From: Cymbomonas tetramitiformis
Lineage: Eukaryota > Chlorophyta > Pyramimonadophyceae > Pyramimonadales > Pyramimonadaceae
Length of the DNA stretch: 17,033 nucleotides
Assembly (NCBI GenBank): GCA_001247695.2
Contig: LGRX02015308.1
Coordinates: 1 to 17,033, forward strand
Reading direction: 5' to 3'
The position numbers and the translations under genes are program-made. Under the pieces are notes generated by a model. The model did no database searches. It saw only the letters and a program-made list of their open reading frames with translations, and was not told the origin of the DNA. Below, piece after piece: positions 1 through 8,176 of the stretch (the first letter of the stretch is position 1; the number at the start of each line of letters is the position of its first letter).

Positions 1-340
1 GACCCGGCCGCTTGGCAGTGGTCTCCGGCGGTGGATGCTCTGACCCGGCCGCTTGCCAGTGGTCTCAGGCGGTGGATGCTCAGCTCTCAGACACAAAATG
101 CTCTGGCTGGTGCACCCTGTTCAGCTCTCAGACACAAAATGCTCTGACTGATGCACCCAGTCCAGCTCTCAGACACAAAATGCTCTGACTGGTGCACCTT
201 GTTCAGCTCTCAGACACAAAATGCTCTGACCGGTGCACCCTGTCCAGCTCTCAGCCACAAAATGCTCTGCCTGGTGCACCCTGTCCAGCTCTCAGACACA
301 AAATGCTCTGACTGGTGCACCCTGTTCAGCTCTGACCCGG
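1..340. repeat. 41-bp minisatellite, two monomer types
   Basis: Eight consecutive units of about 41 bp are visible. Two GC-rich units begin with GACCCGGCCGCTTG (positions 1 and 42). Six units begin with CAGCTCTCAGACACAAAATG (81, 122, 163, 204, 245, 286). A partial unit returns to the GC-rich type near 333. Both types share the anchor ATGCTCTGAC and the same period, so they are one array with two flavours. The array starts outside the window. It is open in frame at 151-378, but that reading is a by-product of a repeat without stops. Confidence 0.95.
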
Positions 341-696
341 CCGCTTGCCTCTCATTAGCATACAACAATTGGCACTAAAACTTAGTATTCAACTTGGATA
401 ATTTGGGTGGTGACTTACTGGGAGAAACATACCTTGAGTGTGTGGCATCTCAGGTCCCAACTGAGATCTCCGAACTTAGTCCGGCGCTCTTGGATTTGAG
501 CTAATGCCACTAAAGTTTCATCTTAATTTAATCTATTGGACCTTACATACCTGGTATTGTTCACCACAATAAAAAACAAAGCCGATCTTACACGCAAACA
601 CAAACGGAAAATGTGGCAAAGTCATGGTCACTACCTTCAGCGAAGGATATTTGTCATACCTTAGGGAAAGTCGAGTTACTCGCGTCTACTACACCT
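341..696. other. No recognisable feature
   Basis: Unique-looking AT-rich sequence between two tandem arrays. I see no coding exon, RNA gene or inverted repeat here. The open frame from 613 runs into the 170-bp repeat and shows no domain. Confidence 0.6.
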
Positions 697-1125
697 GCGA
701 CCACAAAATTCCCTTTACAAATACCACTTCTGACCCTGGCTAAACAGCTCGCTGCGTTTCAGCATCACAACAATTTTCGAAATCCTGAGCAGGCCCTCCT
801 AGTGTGGCACGCGTGCCACAAACTACTCGCTCAGGCAAAATCAAGCTACACAAGTCGGCTACATTTGCGACCACAAAATTCCCTTTACAAATACCATTTC
901 TGACCCTGGCTAAACAGCTCGCTGCGTTTCAGCATCACAACAATTTTCGAAATCCTGAGCAGGCACTCCTCGTGTGGCACGCGTGCCACAAACTACTCGC
1001 TCAGGCAAAATCAAGCTACACAAGTCCACAACACCTGCGACCTCAAAATTCACTTTCTACTTACCATTTCTGACCCTTGCTACACAGTGAGCTCGCTTCG
1101 TTTCAGCATCACAATAATTTTACCT
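697..1125. repeat. 170-bp tandem repeat (about 2.5 copies)
   Basis: The phrase GCGACCACAAAATTCCC recurs at 697 and 867, and as a diverged form at 1037, an exact 170-bp spacing. Units one and two are almost identical; the third is diverged and fades out near 1125. Each full unit holds the perfect 16-bp palindrome GTGGCACGCGTGCCAC (804-819 and 974-989). Open frames across the array repeat the same peptide and are taken as repeat artefacts. Confidence 0.92.
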
Positions 1126-2367
1126 GCAATACAATTCCCGCCGTCCCTACGTAAAGCAAATCGCGACGGAAACCACAGAAACAACGAAGATCTGCGAATA
1201 GAAACATTTTGTCTCTTTCGCGTTGATTTAGGTTGTGAAAGCAGTGCAACCCTCAATTGCCAAAGTGAGTTCTCTTTAGTGAGGGTTTTAACGCGGCGAA
1301 CAAAATCTTACCTCGCGCCCTTATTTCATTCGCTTAAGATATTCCCGCAAGGAAGCTGGGTTCAAGAATCACAGTCACTGAGTTTGACCGCTTTTCGCAA
1401 GCCTTATGCCCAGCAATTTTTGAAATTAACTTTGCATAGAATTCGATTTTGTTCTGCCTCCGGAGTCGGCGCATTCTGCATTCAAATTCATCGACAACCA
1501 CAACGAACAGCCCGGGTGTTGCATGTTTTTTTTCACTCGACTGTCAGTGACACTGTTGCGCATGTTTTCCGCATGAAGGGCGCATTGCGCCTGATGATCG
1601 GCATCATTTCGATCTCCCGTCACGGGACGACGCTATGGTTCTTCAGGCCAAGATGCTGCCCGATGCGACTTTCGTCATTTGTCGAATAGTGGGCGGCGAC
1701 AACCGAATTTCAGCAAATCCCAAATTGTATCGGTGGTCGGAAATCATGTAATATCTATATTTCCGCGATGATCCGCATGACTTATCCATTTGCAGCTTAT
1801 CGTGTACCTGTAATATAATTAGCATCGATAACAGGATCGATCGGTTTCCAAGGTTTCGTACGACTGTCGTATAAGGATACCAAAAGATAAATCAAGTAAA
1901 TATTCTGGACGATCTTGGGAACCGTACTTATATCACTTCCAACGAAAGACATGGATCGATTATATATTTACTCCGTCTGTCTGAAAAGTGAAAGTCACAA
2001 AAAGTGACAATATACTATAAACATGACGGTTGGAGTCACTCGATGCATCCATGCGCGTTGAGCGATCTGTTCGAATGTTCGACAAATTACGTTCACCTGA
2101 CGAATGACTGCATTCCCGTATTTATATTCAAACAAGACGACTCGCGTGAGATATTTGTCTGACCTCAATCGTGTAATCTGATACGGAAAATTCGTTTCAT
2201 GTAATATATACAGTCTGATGACCCTCGTGTATAAATGCACAAAAATGACGTGTCGCACAGATCATGTTCCTTTTAGACGCCTGTTCCGGGTTGCATCCGC
2301 TATGCTGGAGTCGAACGAGGTTGGTAAAAATATCATAATTATACACACTCGAAAAACCCGGATGTAC
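1126..2367. other. Unassigned intergenic sequence
   Basis: About 1.2 kb in which I recognise no gene family on either strand. The longest open frame (1087-1689, plus) starts inside the 170-bp repeat and encodes a composition-random 200-residue peptide with no motif I know. Short open frames on the minus strand are equally featureless. No RNA gene or strong inverted repeat was seen. Confidence 0.5.
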
Positions 2368-2640
2368 TGCGGACCTATTGCATACATATTGAACATGAAA
2401 ATTCAATATGCTGTATATATATTGCGGACATATTGCATATATATTGAAACGGAACATTCAGTATGTTGGATACATACTGCGGACCTATTGTATACGTATT
2501 GAACATGCAAATTCAATATGTTGTATATATACTTGTGGACATATTGCATATGTATTGAAATAAAAGTTGCCTATGTTGGATATATATTATAGACCTATAG
2601 CATACATATTGCACATTTGCAACATGCAGTGTGTTCACTA
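2368..2640. repeat. 55-bp AT-rich tandem repeat, alternating A/B units
   Basis: Five units start with a TGCGGACCTATTGCATA-like phrase at 2368, 2423, 2478, 2534 and 2588, spacings 54-56 bp. Units one, three and five read GACCTAT and units two and four read GACATAT, giving an A-B-A-B-A order and a 110-bp higher-order period. Units one and three contain an inverted repeat with arms CATATTGAA and TTCAATATG. The same words recur in the introns further along the window. Confidence 0.88.
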
Positions 2641-2794
2641 TGTTTCCACTATGCGTATGCTATGCGAGATAAACAAAATAAGAATAGTAGGGAACACTCG
2701 AGCATCTTTACTACGATTAACATGTATCTAGCTAGGCAGAAAGGAATACGAATGGGACTATCAAATTTTATCATACCAACGAATACACAAAATA

Positions 2795-2875
2795 ATGTTC
2801 TACTCGTGCACTTTCTATTTACAATACGCAAAATGATGTTCTACTCGTGCACTTTCTATTTACAAGATGCCAACC
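2795..2875. repeat. 41-bp direct duplication
   Basis: The stretch starting ATGTTCTACTCGTGCACTTT occurs at 2795 and again at 2836 with almost no change. It is a simple two-copy tandem duplication in non-coding sequence. Confidence 0.85.
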
Positions 2876-2910
2876 TAAAATCAATGTATTCATCTAGAAC
2901 GCTTGACGGG

Positions 2911-3250
2911 ATGCTTGAAGTTGACGTTGTACTCGAGGCGGTCGATTTTCTCCATCTCGCTTCGCTCCAAAACAACCGATCTAAAATGGAAAGTAAAGAG
3001 CCAACACTTAGTAAAAAAGCGGAAACGCACAAAAGAATATTCTATTGAAAACATAAAGGACTTATCAACCTAGAATGTTTGAAGGGATGCTTGAAGTTGA
3101 CGTTGTACTCGAGGCGGTCGATTTCCTCCATTTCGCCCTCCTCGAAAACAGCCAATCTGAAAAGGAAAGTAAAGAGCCAACACTTAGTAAAAAGCGGAAA
3201 AGCACAAAATAAACCTTTATTGAAAACATAATTAACAACCGAGCAACCTC
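2911..3250. repeat. 176-bp tandem duplication
   Basis: ATGCTTGAAGTTGACGTTGT begins at 2911 and at 3087. The match runs, with scattered substitutions and small indels, to a shared TATTGAAAACATAA phrase. A weaker third echo with AACGTTTAGTAAAG lies near 3343-3356. No domain was recognised in the open frame at 2617-3048 that crosses the first copy. Confidence 0.85.
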
Positions 3251-3414
3251 AAATAAATGCGAATATGAACGCGAGATGAAAACCTAATATGACTTCGCCA
3301 CGCGAACGTTTTCAGCGGATCTGAAAAACGAAACCAACCAACTAACGTTTAGTAAAGAAGAAAGAAATTAGCAGTCGTCAACGAAAGAAGCAAAGGAAAG
3401 TAAAAGGGGGATGT

Positions 3415-3481
3415 GGAGTGAGTTGGATTTGAACCAACTATATCGAGTGCAAAGGACTCGCGGGAATTTCCCGTTCACTCC
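3415..3481 (-). ncRNA. tRNA-like cloverleaf, possibly a degenerate tRNA
   Basis: On the minus strand the 67-nt sequence folds as a cloverleaf. A 7-bp acceptor stem pairs 3415-3421 with 3475-3481 perfectly. A perfect T arm (3422-3438) has loop TTCAAAT and a B-box-like GGTTCAAATCC. A 5-bp anticodon stem (3444-3460) has a 7-nt loop CCTTTGC. The D arm (3461-3473) is a 5-bp stem with a 3-nt loop and lacks the conserved GG and a proper A box. Position 33 is C rather than U, so the TTT anticodon reading is doubtful. It could be a pseudogene, an organelle-derived or atypical tRNA, or chance foldback. Confidence 0.5.
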
Positions 3482-3784
3482 CTAGTCAAAGTTTCACGCA
3501 TGCCAAGTATGAGCGCGCGAAGCACACACAAAATAATACACACGCATAACCAAAACATGCACTGCAAACCAGTGCCATATTGCAACCTGTGAGAATTAAA
3601 AATATCACAGCACGCAACTCACTGGTGAGGCTGCTGCAACACTGCTGACGGCGAACTGTGAAGAGTGCAATAACGTAAGTTTGAACTTGACCGTTCAGAA
3701 AATTCGAAGTGCTCAAAAACTTTCCCTGCCGTTCAGAAGTCACATCGCATCGGATCGACTCGTCATCGTCATGCGAGCACGATC

Positions 3785-3846
3785 GACGATGACGACGATG
3801 ATGACGATGCGATGCGATGCGATGCGATGTGACGATGATGACAATG
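3785..3846. repeat. GATGC / GACGAT microsatellite
   Basis: Simple repeat with GACGATGACGACGATGATGA followed by about four tandem GATGC units and another GATGATGAC stretch. The surrounding 3482-3784 holds nothing I can identify; the minus-strand frame at 3486-3872 owes its His/Arg-rich segment to this microsatellite. Confidence 0.85.
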
Positions 3847-3875
3847 CGAAAGACTACGCGCAACGTGATCAATCC

Positions 3876-3947
3876 ATTGCAATGGTGTAGTGGGTTAGCG
3901 TTGCTCTTACACCCTTGAGGTGATGGGTTCGAGTCCCAGTGAAGGGT
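3876..3947 (+). ncRNA. tRNA-Val-like pol III unit (SINE head or tRNA pseudogene)
   Basis: A consensus A box TGGTGTAGTGG (3883-3893) and consensus B box GGTTCGAGTCC (3926-3936) are separated by 32 bp, the usual tRNA spacing. The sequence between them contains TTACAC, as in tRNA-Val(UAC) anticodon loops. The presumed acceptor strands on either side do not pair and the anticodon stem is poor, so this is not an intact tRNA. A tRNA-derived SINE head or tRNA pseudogene fits better. A short T run follows at 3947-3950. Confidence 0.55.
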
Positions 3948-4101
3948 TTTACCAGACCATATTTTGGGCCATTTCGGGGGGACTTCTTGAGTATTTTGGG
4001 GGTACTTCTTGAGTTACGAATTCGGCCGTTCGATTCACGAACGAGGGGTGCAGATTCTCCTAAAAATTAAAATTCCAAAATTGTTTCCCCGAAAATCGTT
4101 C

Positions 4102-4353
4102 AATCTGTTCAATACTACTGCAATACGTGAGGGCTCATTCTAATACGCGACCGCTTGCAGGCGTATTGAAATGGCGTATTGGAGATGGGTCGAAAAAGTG
4201 CCAAGTCAGTTTTGCGAAGATCCGTCTGACGTGGCACTGGCAAAGCTGACATCAGCAGTTTTCAATACATCTCCAATACGCCATTTCAATACGCCTGCAA
4301 GCGGTCGCGTATTGCAGTGAGCCCTCTTGTATTGAAGTAGTATTGAACAGATT
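4102..4353. mobile_element. Foldback MITE with 86-bp inverted arms
   Basis: The left arm 4102-4187 and the reverse complement of 4268-4353 match at 80 of 86 positions, starting AATCTGTTCAATACTACT. The 80-bp loop contains a second inverted pair (GTGCCAAGTCAG with CTGACGTGGCAC, 11 of 12). There is no coding capacity. I find no clear target-site duplication at the arm ends, but an 11-bp direct repeat CAGATTCTCCT lies at 4051-4061 and 4348-4358. The class is unknown; a non-autonomous TIR or foldback element is the best description. Confidence 0.85.
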
Positions 4354-4440
4354 CTCCTCTAAAAAGTTTTTTAAATTTTTGTAAAGGCCAATATGCGTGC
4401 AACCGCGTGCAACCGCCTGCAGAGCTCAAGGCAGGGATCA

Positions 4441-4520
4441 CTTCAATACGTGAGGGCTCACTTCAATACGTGAGGGCTCACTTCAATACGTGAGGGCTCA
4501 CTTCAATACGTGAGGGCTCA
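4441..4520. repeat. 20-mer tandem array, four identical copies
   Basis: CTTCAATACGTGAGGGCTCA is repeated four times without a mismatch. The same 20-mer is present at 19 of 20 in the left arm of the neighbouring foldback element (about 4119-4138), at 18 of 20 in its right arm in inverted orientation, and partially in inverted orientation near 4570-4586. The array is therefore probably an expansion of MITE arm sequence. Confidence 0.95.
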
Positions 4521-4837
4521 AGACCTTGAGCCCTGCCTTTAGCCCCCCCGTTCAGTATGCTGCGGAAGTGTTGAAGTGAGCCCTAAAAAAGTTGAAAAAA
4601 CATGTTCTTCAATTCTGGTGAGACTTGTTATATGGACTCGGGAGCTATATTTTGCGACATAGCTTGTGTGCGTTTTTTGTGGGGGGGGTCCGAAAACCTA
4701 CTTTTGGGTTATTGCTTTACTTGAAAGTTCCTTCATTATATCGTCAATATGTCCGCAGTATATGTCCAACATATTACAGCATAGTTGCAGTACATTTTCG
4801 AAGGGTGATGGGCGTGGTAAAGGGGACTTCAATGCAG
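4521..4837. other. Intergenic or 5' intronic sequence upstream of the transposase-like gene
   Basis: No exon is recognised. The sequence at 4740-4800 carries the CAATATG/CAACATATT words seen in the introns of the downstream gene and ends CAATGCAG at 4837. It may therefore be an intron whose upstream exon I cannot identify, or 5' flanking sequence. Confidence 0.35.
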
Positions 4838-5266
4838 TATGGTCCGAGGAGATCAAATTGTTCATGGTGAAAAGCGACCTCGCCATGAACGATCCCCTCA
4901 ATCATCATCACCAAGTGATGCGGAGCGACATCGAACCGGCTTGCCTTCGGCTAGAGCCGCCGCCCTCGTCCAAGGGAAGGCGCCCCCCCCCGTACAACAA
5001 TCTTCGTTAGCCAAGCGCGCGATGAGAAATCCCGCGCAAGGCGGGTGCTTAGCCGATCGAGAGCCGATCAAACCTTCCAATGCTCGGGAGGGTACATCGC
5101 TCAAACCCCCTCCCAATATCAAGCTCATATTCCCGGAAGATTGGAGTACCGCGGAAGGCTTCCGCGACCCGGAGTATGAAACGATTACGAAGAAGGAACG
5201 CCTTTCGGCGTGGATTGCGCCTCCACATCTTCCAATATCTACGAGGGAACTGGAGTTGTCCGCGAG
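4838..5266 (+). CDS. Putative first visible exon, unknown domain
   Basis: Open frame starting with ATG at 4839, directly after a CAG, and running to GCGAG|GTAGCA at 5266. It encodes about 143 residues. The first half is rich in Arg, Pro and Ser; the second half contains FPEDWSTAEGFRDPEYETIT. I recognise no family. The end in phase 2 joins in frame to the exon at 5389. An upstream exon ending before a CAATGCAG acceptor is an alternative to the ATG start. Confidence 0.45.
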
Positions 5267-5388
5267 GTAGCACCCTTTCACTTTCTTCTCGACGTCGAGG
5301 TTGTGTCTTTCTTGCTTCACAGGACTCTTTGCTACATGTATGCAACATGGTTACCATATGTTGCATACATATTGAGATTATATTGTAG

Positions 5389-5676
5389 GGATCCTGGAAC
5401 ACATTGCAGGAAAGTCGATCCGCACTATGTGGAAGTGGACACGGTATGGCATCATAAGTGGCTGCCAACGCGACTGCTCCCGCACGATTTCTCCAGATTG
5501 GCGCACGATTTATCTCCAGACAATACCGCGTGGCCGACTTGGTTACCACCTTCCGACATCTTGGAGCTAGAACCGGCAACGGTAACCTTTAAGGGGAAAT
5601 CGTTTCGACTTGTTCCACCGGTGCCTAATTGCTTGCAACGGATTGTCGAAAGGATTCGTGGCATGCAAGAGGCAAG
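5389..5676 (+). CDS. Exon 2, unknown domain
   Basis: The acceptor TATTGTAG at 5381-5388 and donor GCAAG|GTAAGG at 5676 delimit a frame that continues phase 2 from the previous exon. It encodes about 96 residues with aromatic and proline-rich stretches (WHHKWLPTRLLPHD, WPTWLPPSDILELEP). There is no similarity I can name to the TNP2 catalytic region. A later acceptor at 5407 (CATTGCAG) is possible but changes the frame. The upstream intron (5267-5388, 122 bp) holds the ATGTTGCATACATATTGAG motif family. Confidence 0.5.
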
Positions 5677-5814
5677 GTAAGGGACTCTCGTGGGGCATGA
5701 TTTCCCTCCCACCATTCATCACGTGGCTCGCTGCAATAGTGCTGCAGTACGCTATCGTGATGGTTGCAGCATGTTGATGGGATGTTGAAAACATGTTGGG
5801 AGGATATTGTGCAG

Positions 5815-5925
5815 AGATGCGGGCGAGGCGCCCCCCGAGGCGCACGAGGCCCAAAGCAAGGAGTCCCCCCCGCCGCCCAATGCTGAGGCACCCACGAGCC
5901 CTCCACTAGCCGGCGGGAGTGCAAG
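5815..5925 (+). CDS. Duplicated 111-bp exon, copy 1 (Pro/Ala/Glu-rich linker)
   Basis: Bounded by TTGTGCAG and GCAAG|GTAAGG. It is 111 bp long with phase 2 on both sides, so inclusion or skipping leaves the frame unchanged. It encodes a 37-residue acidic and proline-rich segment beginning DAGEAPPEAHEAQ, probably disordered. Copy 2 is identical in all 111 bases. Confidence 0.6.
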
Positions 5926-6063
5926 GTAAGGGACTCTCGTGGGGCATGGTTTCCCTCCCACCATTCCTCACGTGGCTCGCCGCAATAGTGCTGCAGCACG
6001 CTATCGTGATGGTTGCAGCATGTTGATGGGATGTTCAACACATGTTGGGACGATATTGTGCAG

Positions 6064-6174
6064 AGATGCGGGCGAGGCGCCCCCCGAGGCGCACGAGGCC
6101 CAAAGCAAGGAGTCCCCCCCGCCGCCCAATGCTGAGGCACCCACGAGCCCTCCACTAGCCGGCGGGAGTGCAAG
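6064..6174 (+). CDS. Duplicated 111-bp exon, copy 2
   Basis: Identical to the exon at 5815-5925, with the same splice contexts on both sides. It adds a second 37-residue linker in frame. The next junction, to 6268, is out of phase by one base at the run CAGGG, suggesting an extra G there or an acceptor I have misplaced. Confidence 0.6.
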
Positions 6175-6267
6175 GTAAGGGATTGTTTGCAGCATGTTTG
6201 CAACATGCATCAACATGCCTGCAACATACCACATATATGTTGTATTACTTGTGCACGTGCCATGCAG

Positions 6268-6594
6268 GGCCGCCGGAGAACTACACGCATGAGTTTGTCA
6301 AGCGAATGGGCGAAATACACGAGGCACTTTCCAAATCAGGTTGGTCGAAAGCGGACATGGCGGAACGTTTCTCGGCCACCGGATTCAAGTTGCCCGCCGC
6401 ATTCGCAAGGTTGTCGTACTTTAACTTGGCGTTGGATTGGCTCTATGATCCTATGCACGAAATCATGAACTTGGGAAACAGGCTTGCAACAACGCTGCTT
6501 GGGCTGGATTTCAACGAGGCCGCGCGCAAATTTGCTGAGGAGGAGGGCCTGCACCCAGAATGGGGGCAAACGGAGTGGGTGCAGAATTCGAAAG
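6268..6594 (+). CDS. Exon with end of Transposase_21 (TNP2/CACTA)
   Basis: Acceptor CATGCAG at 6261-6267 and donor CGAAAG|GTGAGT. It encodes about 109 residues. The segment SYFNLALDWLYDPMHEIMNLG matches the conserved DPMH...LG signature near the end of the plant Transposase_21 domain, followed by an acidic helix-like tail (NEAARKFAEEEGLHPEW). The upstream TNP2 motifs that should precede it are missing. The exit phase is 1 and joins cleanly to the next exon. Confidence 0.65.
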
Positions 6595-6677
6595 GTGAGT
6601 TTTGTATTAGTGCAACATTTCTGTAATTGTGTTCAATATGTCATACATGTGTTGACGGTATACGGCAACACGGACAG

Positions 6678-7039
6678 GGGAACCGCATGAGGTGTACAAA
6701 ATGACAAACGGTCCATGGGGGATCCCACCGCGTCCGAAGGCTTCGACCACCTTACGTTCTCGGGAAACAGCACTCGCCTTCTTGAAGGAGTTGCGGGGAG
6801 TCACCCGGTGGGGCGATGGGCATAAGCATTTGTTGCGCACCTCAACCGCCTCCAACGGCGCAAAATACGCAAAGCACCTCAAGGCGCATGCGGCTTTGAA
6901 GGCTTTCGAGTCCAAGTTGTTGGCGGTATTGTCCTCTTGGCCTCGCGATGATGGTGAAGTCGGCAATGCGCTGCAGGACATTGTGTCCAAACTGACTATC
7001 ATCATACGGGAATGCACTGCGCATTCCATAGAACCTCGG
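6678..7039 (+). CDS. Transposase linker exon before DUF4218
   Basis: Acceptor ACGGACAG at 6670-6677, donor CCTCGG|GTACGT. In phase with the preceding exon (Gly codon split G|GG). It encodes about 120 residues beginning with a GPWGIPPRPKAST segment and then an Ala/Leu/Lys-rich helical stretch (SNGAKYAKHLKAHAALKAFE). In TNP2 proteins the equivalent region lies between the DPMH motif and DUF4218. It ends in phase 0, matching the start of the next exon. Confidence 0.6.
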
Positions 7040-7127
7040 GTACGTATTCAATGTTGGTGTGATATGAGTTCCACATGTCACGGGTATGTTGAATATATGT
7101 TACAAACGTATTGATTCGTACGTGCAG

Positions 7128-7648
7128 GATATGGAGTATTTGAGAGAGCGGACCAGACTTTTCTTTGAGGACTTGGAAGCGAATGGTCCTCCACAGTGGC
7201 TTGCAATCAACACCCATAAAATCTGGCACTGGGCCGATCTGCTCCTGCGATTCGGACCTGTGCGTGAATGGTGGATGTATGCCTTCGAGTCCATGAATGG
7301 CAAGCTAGCTAGGTGGGTGAAGAACAATGCGTTCCCCGTGGCAAGCATCATGAACGGCTATCTAAGGTTGAAAACCTTGCGCTCCCTACGAGGCATCCTG
7401 ACCATGCTTTTGAACCGAGAAAGAGCTACTGCCGGCCGTGTCCCGCGGGCTTTGATGGCGGGCCCCGCTCCCGGCATCGTGGTCACTACCTTCGGGGAGA
7501 AGGGCAAGCCATTGGAGCTAACGTCCTTGGAGATTGACCACTGACCCGCTGGATGCGAGCGAGTATTCCCGCTTACCGAAAGCTTTTTCAACAACATGCT
7601 GAGTACGACCTGTTCCGGCGGAGGTGCAACCTGCAAGCTCGCACGCAT
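7128..7648 (+). CDS. DUF4218 exon, frameshifted near its end
   Basis: Acceptor CGTACGTGCAG at 7127. The frame runs to a stop at 7542-7544. NTHKIWHWADLLLRFGPVREW and WWMYAFESMNGKLARWVKNN match the DUF4218 core of CACTA transposases (the H...GPV..W.Y.FE..MG.L...V.N pattern). After the stop, coding signal continues in other frames (LDASEYSRLPKAF, then QQHAEYDLFRRRC). This implies one-base shifts at about 7543 and in the T5 run at 7587-7591. The likely donor is CGCACGCAT|GTACTA at 7648, but the exit phase is unresolved. Confidence 0.65.
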
Positions 7649-7742
7649 GTACTATCTGTAGTATACCTGCAACATATTGTCAACTTGTTTCTGTATGTTT
7701 ATCATATATTGTAAGTATACTAAGAATATGTTGTCATCACAG

Positions 7743-8042
7743 GGAGAATGCCGCGCGCTCTAAACAAGCACTGCGGTACCGACAAGAGGTGGGTGTTGTG
7801 CCCGCGATCGCGTTCGGTCCATTGGAGGACCCTGAAGGATGGCTTGGTCGTCAATACACGGCTTACGAGAAGTCGCTCATGATGGGTCCCGAACCCATGT
7901 GTTCCAAGTACAACAAGGTGAACATCGGCGGTGTCTTCTATCGCACTAGAGACGGGGACAAAGGGAAAGTGACAACCCAGTGTTTCGTCCGCGCATCCTT
8001 CCCCAAGAATGATGCCGATGCCGATGACGAGTGGGAGGACAG
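7743..8042 (+). CDS. DUF4216 exon, N-terminal part
   Basis: Acceptor TCATCACAG at 7742, donor GGACAG|GTACGA. It encodes about 100 residues: a basic start (RENAARSKQALRYRQEVG), then KVNIGGVFYRTRDGD, typical of the first strands of DUF4216, and an acidic tail. It exits in phase 2 and joins to 8177 with a restored Arg codon, then YGIINAIL. The DUF4218-then-DUF4216 order follows TNP2 architecture. Confidence 0.65.
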
Positions 8043-8176
8043 GTACGACCTCAACCACCAGTTTGCATGCTTCTTTGCCTTTTCGTATATCTCTGCAACA
8101 TATATGCAATACGTCCCCAACATATTGAGGGTATGTTGTACGTATATTACAAAAACATTGAACATTTCGTGCGCAG

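Larger units (their letters stand above)
5677..6174 (+). repeat. 249-bp tandem duplication of intron plus exon
   Basis: Unit one (5677-5925) and unit two (5926-6174) have the same length. Each starts with GTAAGGGACTCTCGTGG and ends with the exon end GGAGTGCAAG. By eye the 138-bp intron halves differ at seven positions (for example near 5700/5949 and the GTTGAAAACATG versus GTTCAACACATG pair) while the 111-bp exon halves do not differ. Confidence 0.95.

Noticed and set aside
1..340. CRISPR-like array
   Set aside because: Units are directly abutting tandem copies without unique spacers, in a eukaryotic context.
151..378. 75-residue frame in the minisatellite
   Set aside because: 41-bp array read in frame; no independent evidence of coding.
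613..1073. Two overlapping open frames with the same peptide
   Set aside because: Both are readings of the 170-bp tandem repeat in two frames.
1087..1689. 200-residue open frame, plus strand
   Set aside because: Starts inside a repeat, random-looking composition, no motif, no splice or promoter context.
3486..3872. His/Arg-rich minus-strand frame
   Set aside because: The His-rich segment is the GATGC/GACGAT microsatellite; the rest has no motif.
4380..4545. Hairpin between GCTCAAGGCAGGG and CCTTGAGCCCTGCC around the 20-mer array
   Set aside because: The two blocks pair only separately and not in collinear order, so no single stem forms.
5625..6206. 193-residue minus-strand frame with internal repeats
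   Set aside because: Antisense shadow of the duplicated 249-bp intron-exon unit; the plus-strand exon reading has matching splice phases.
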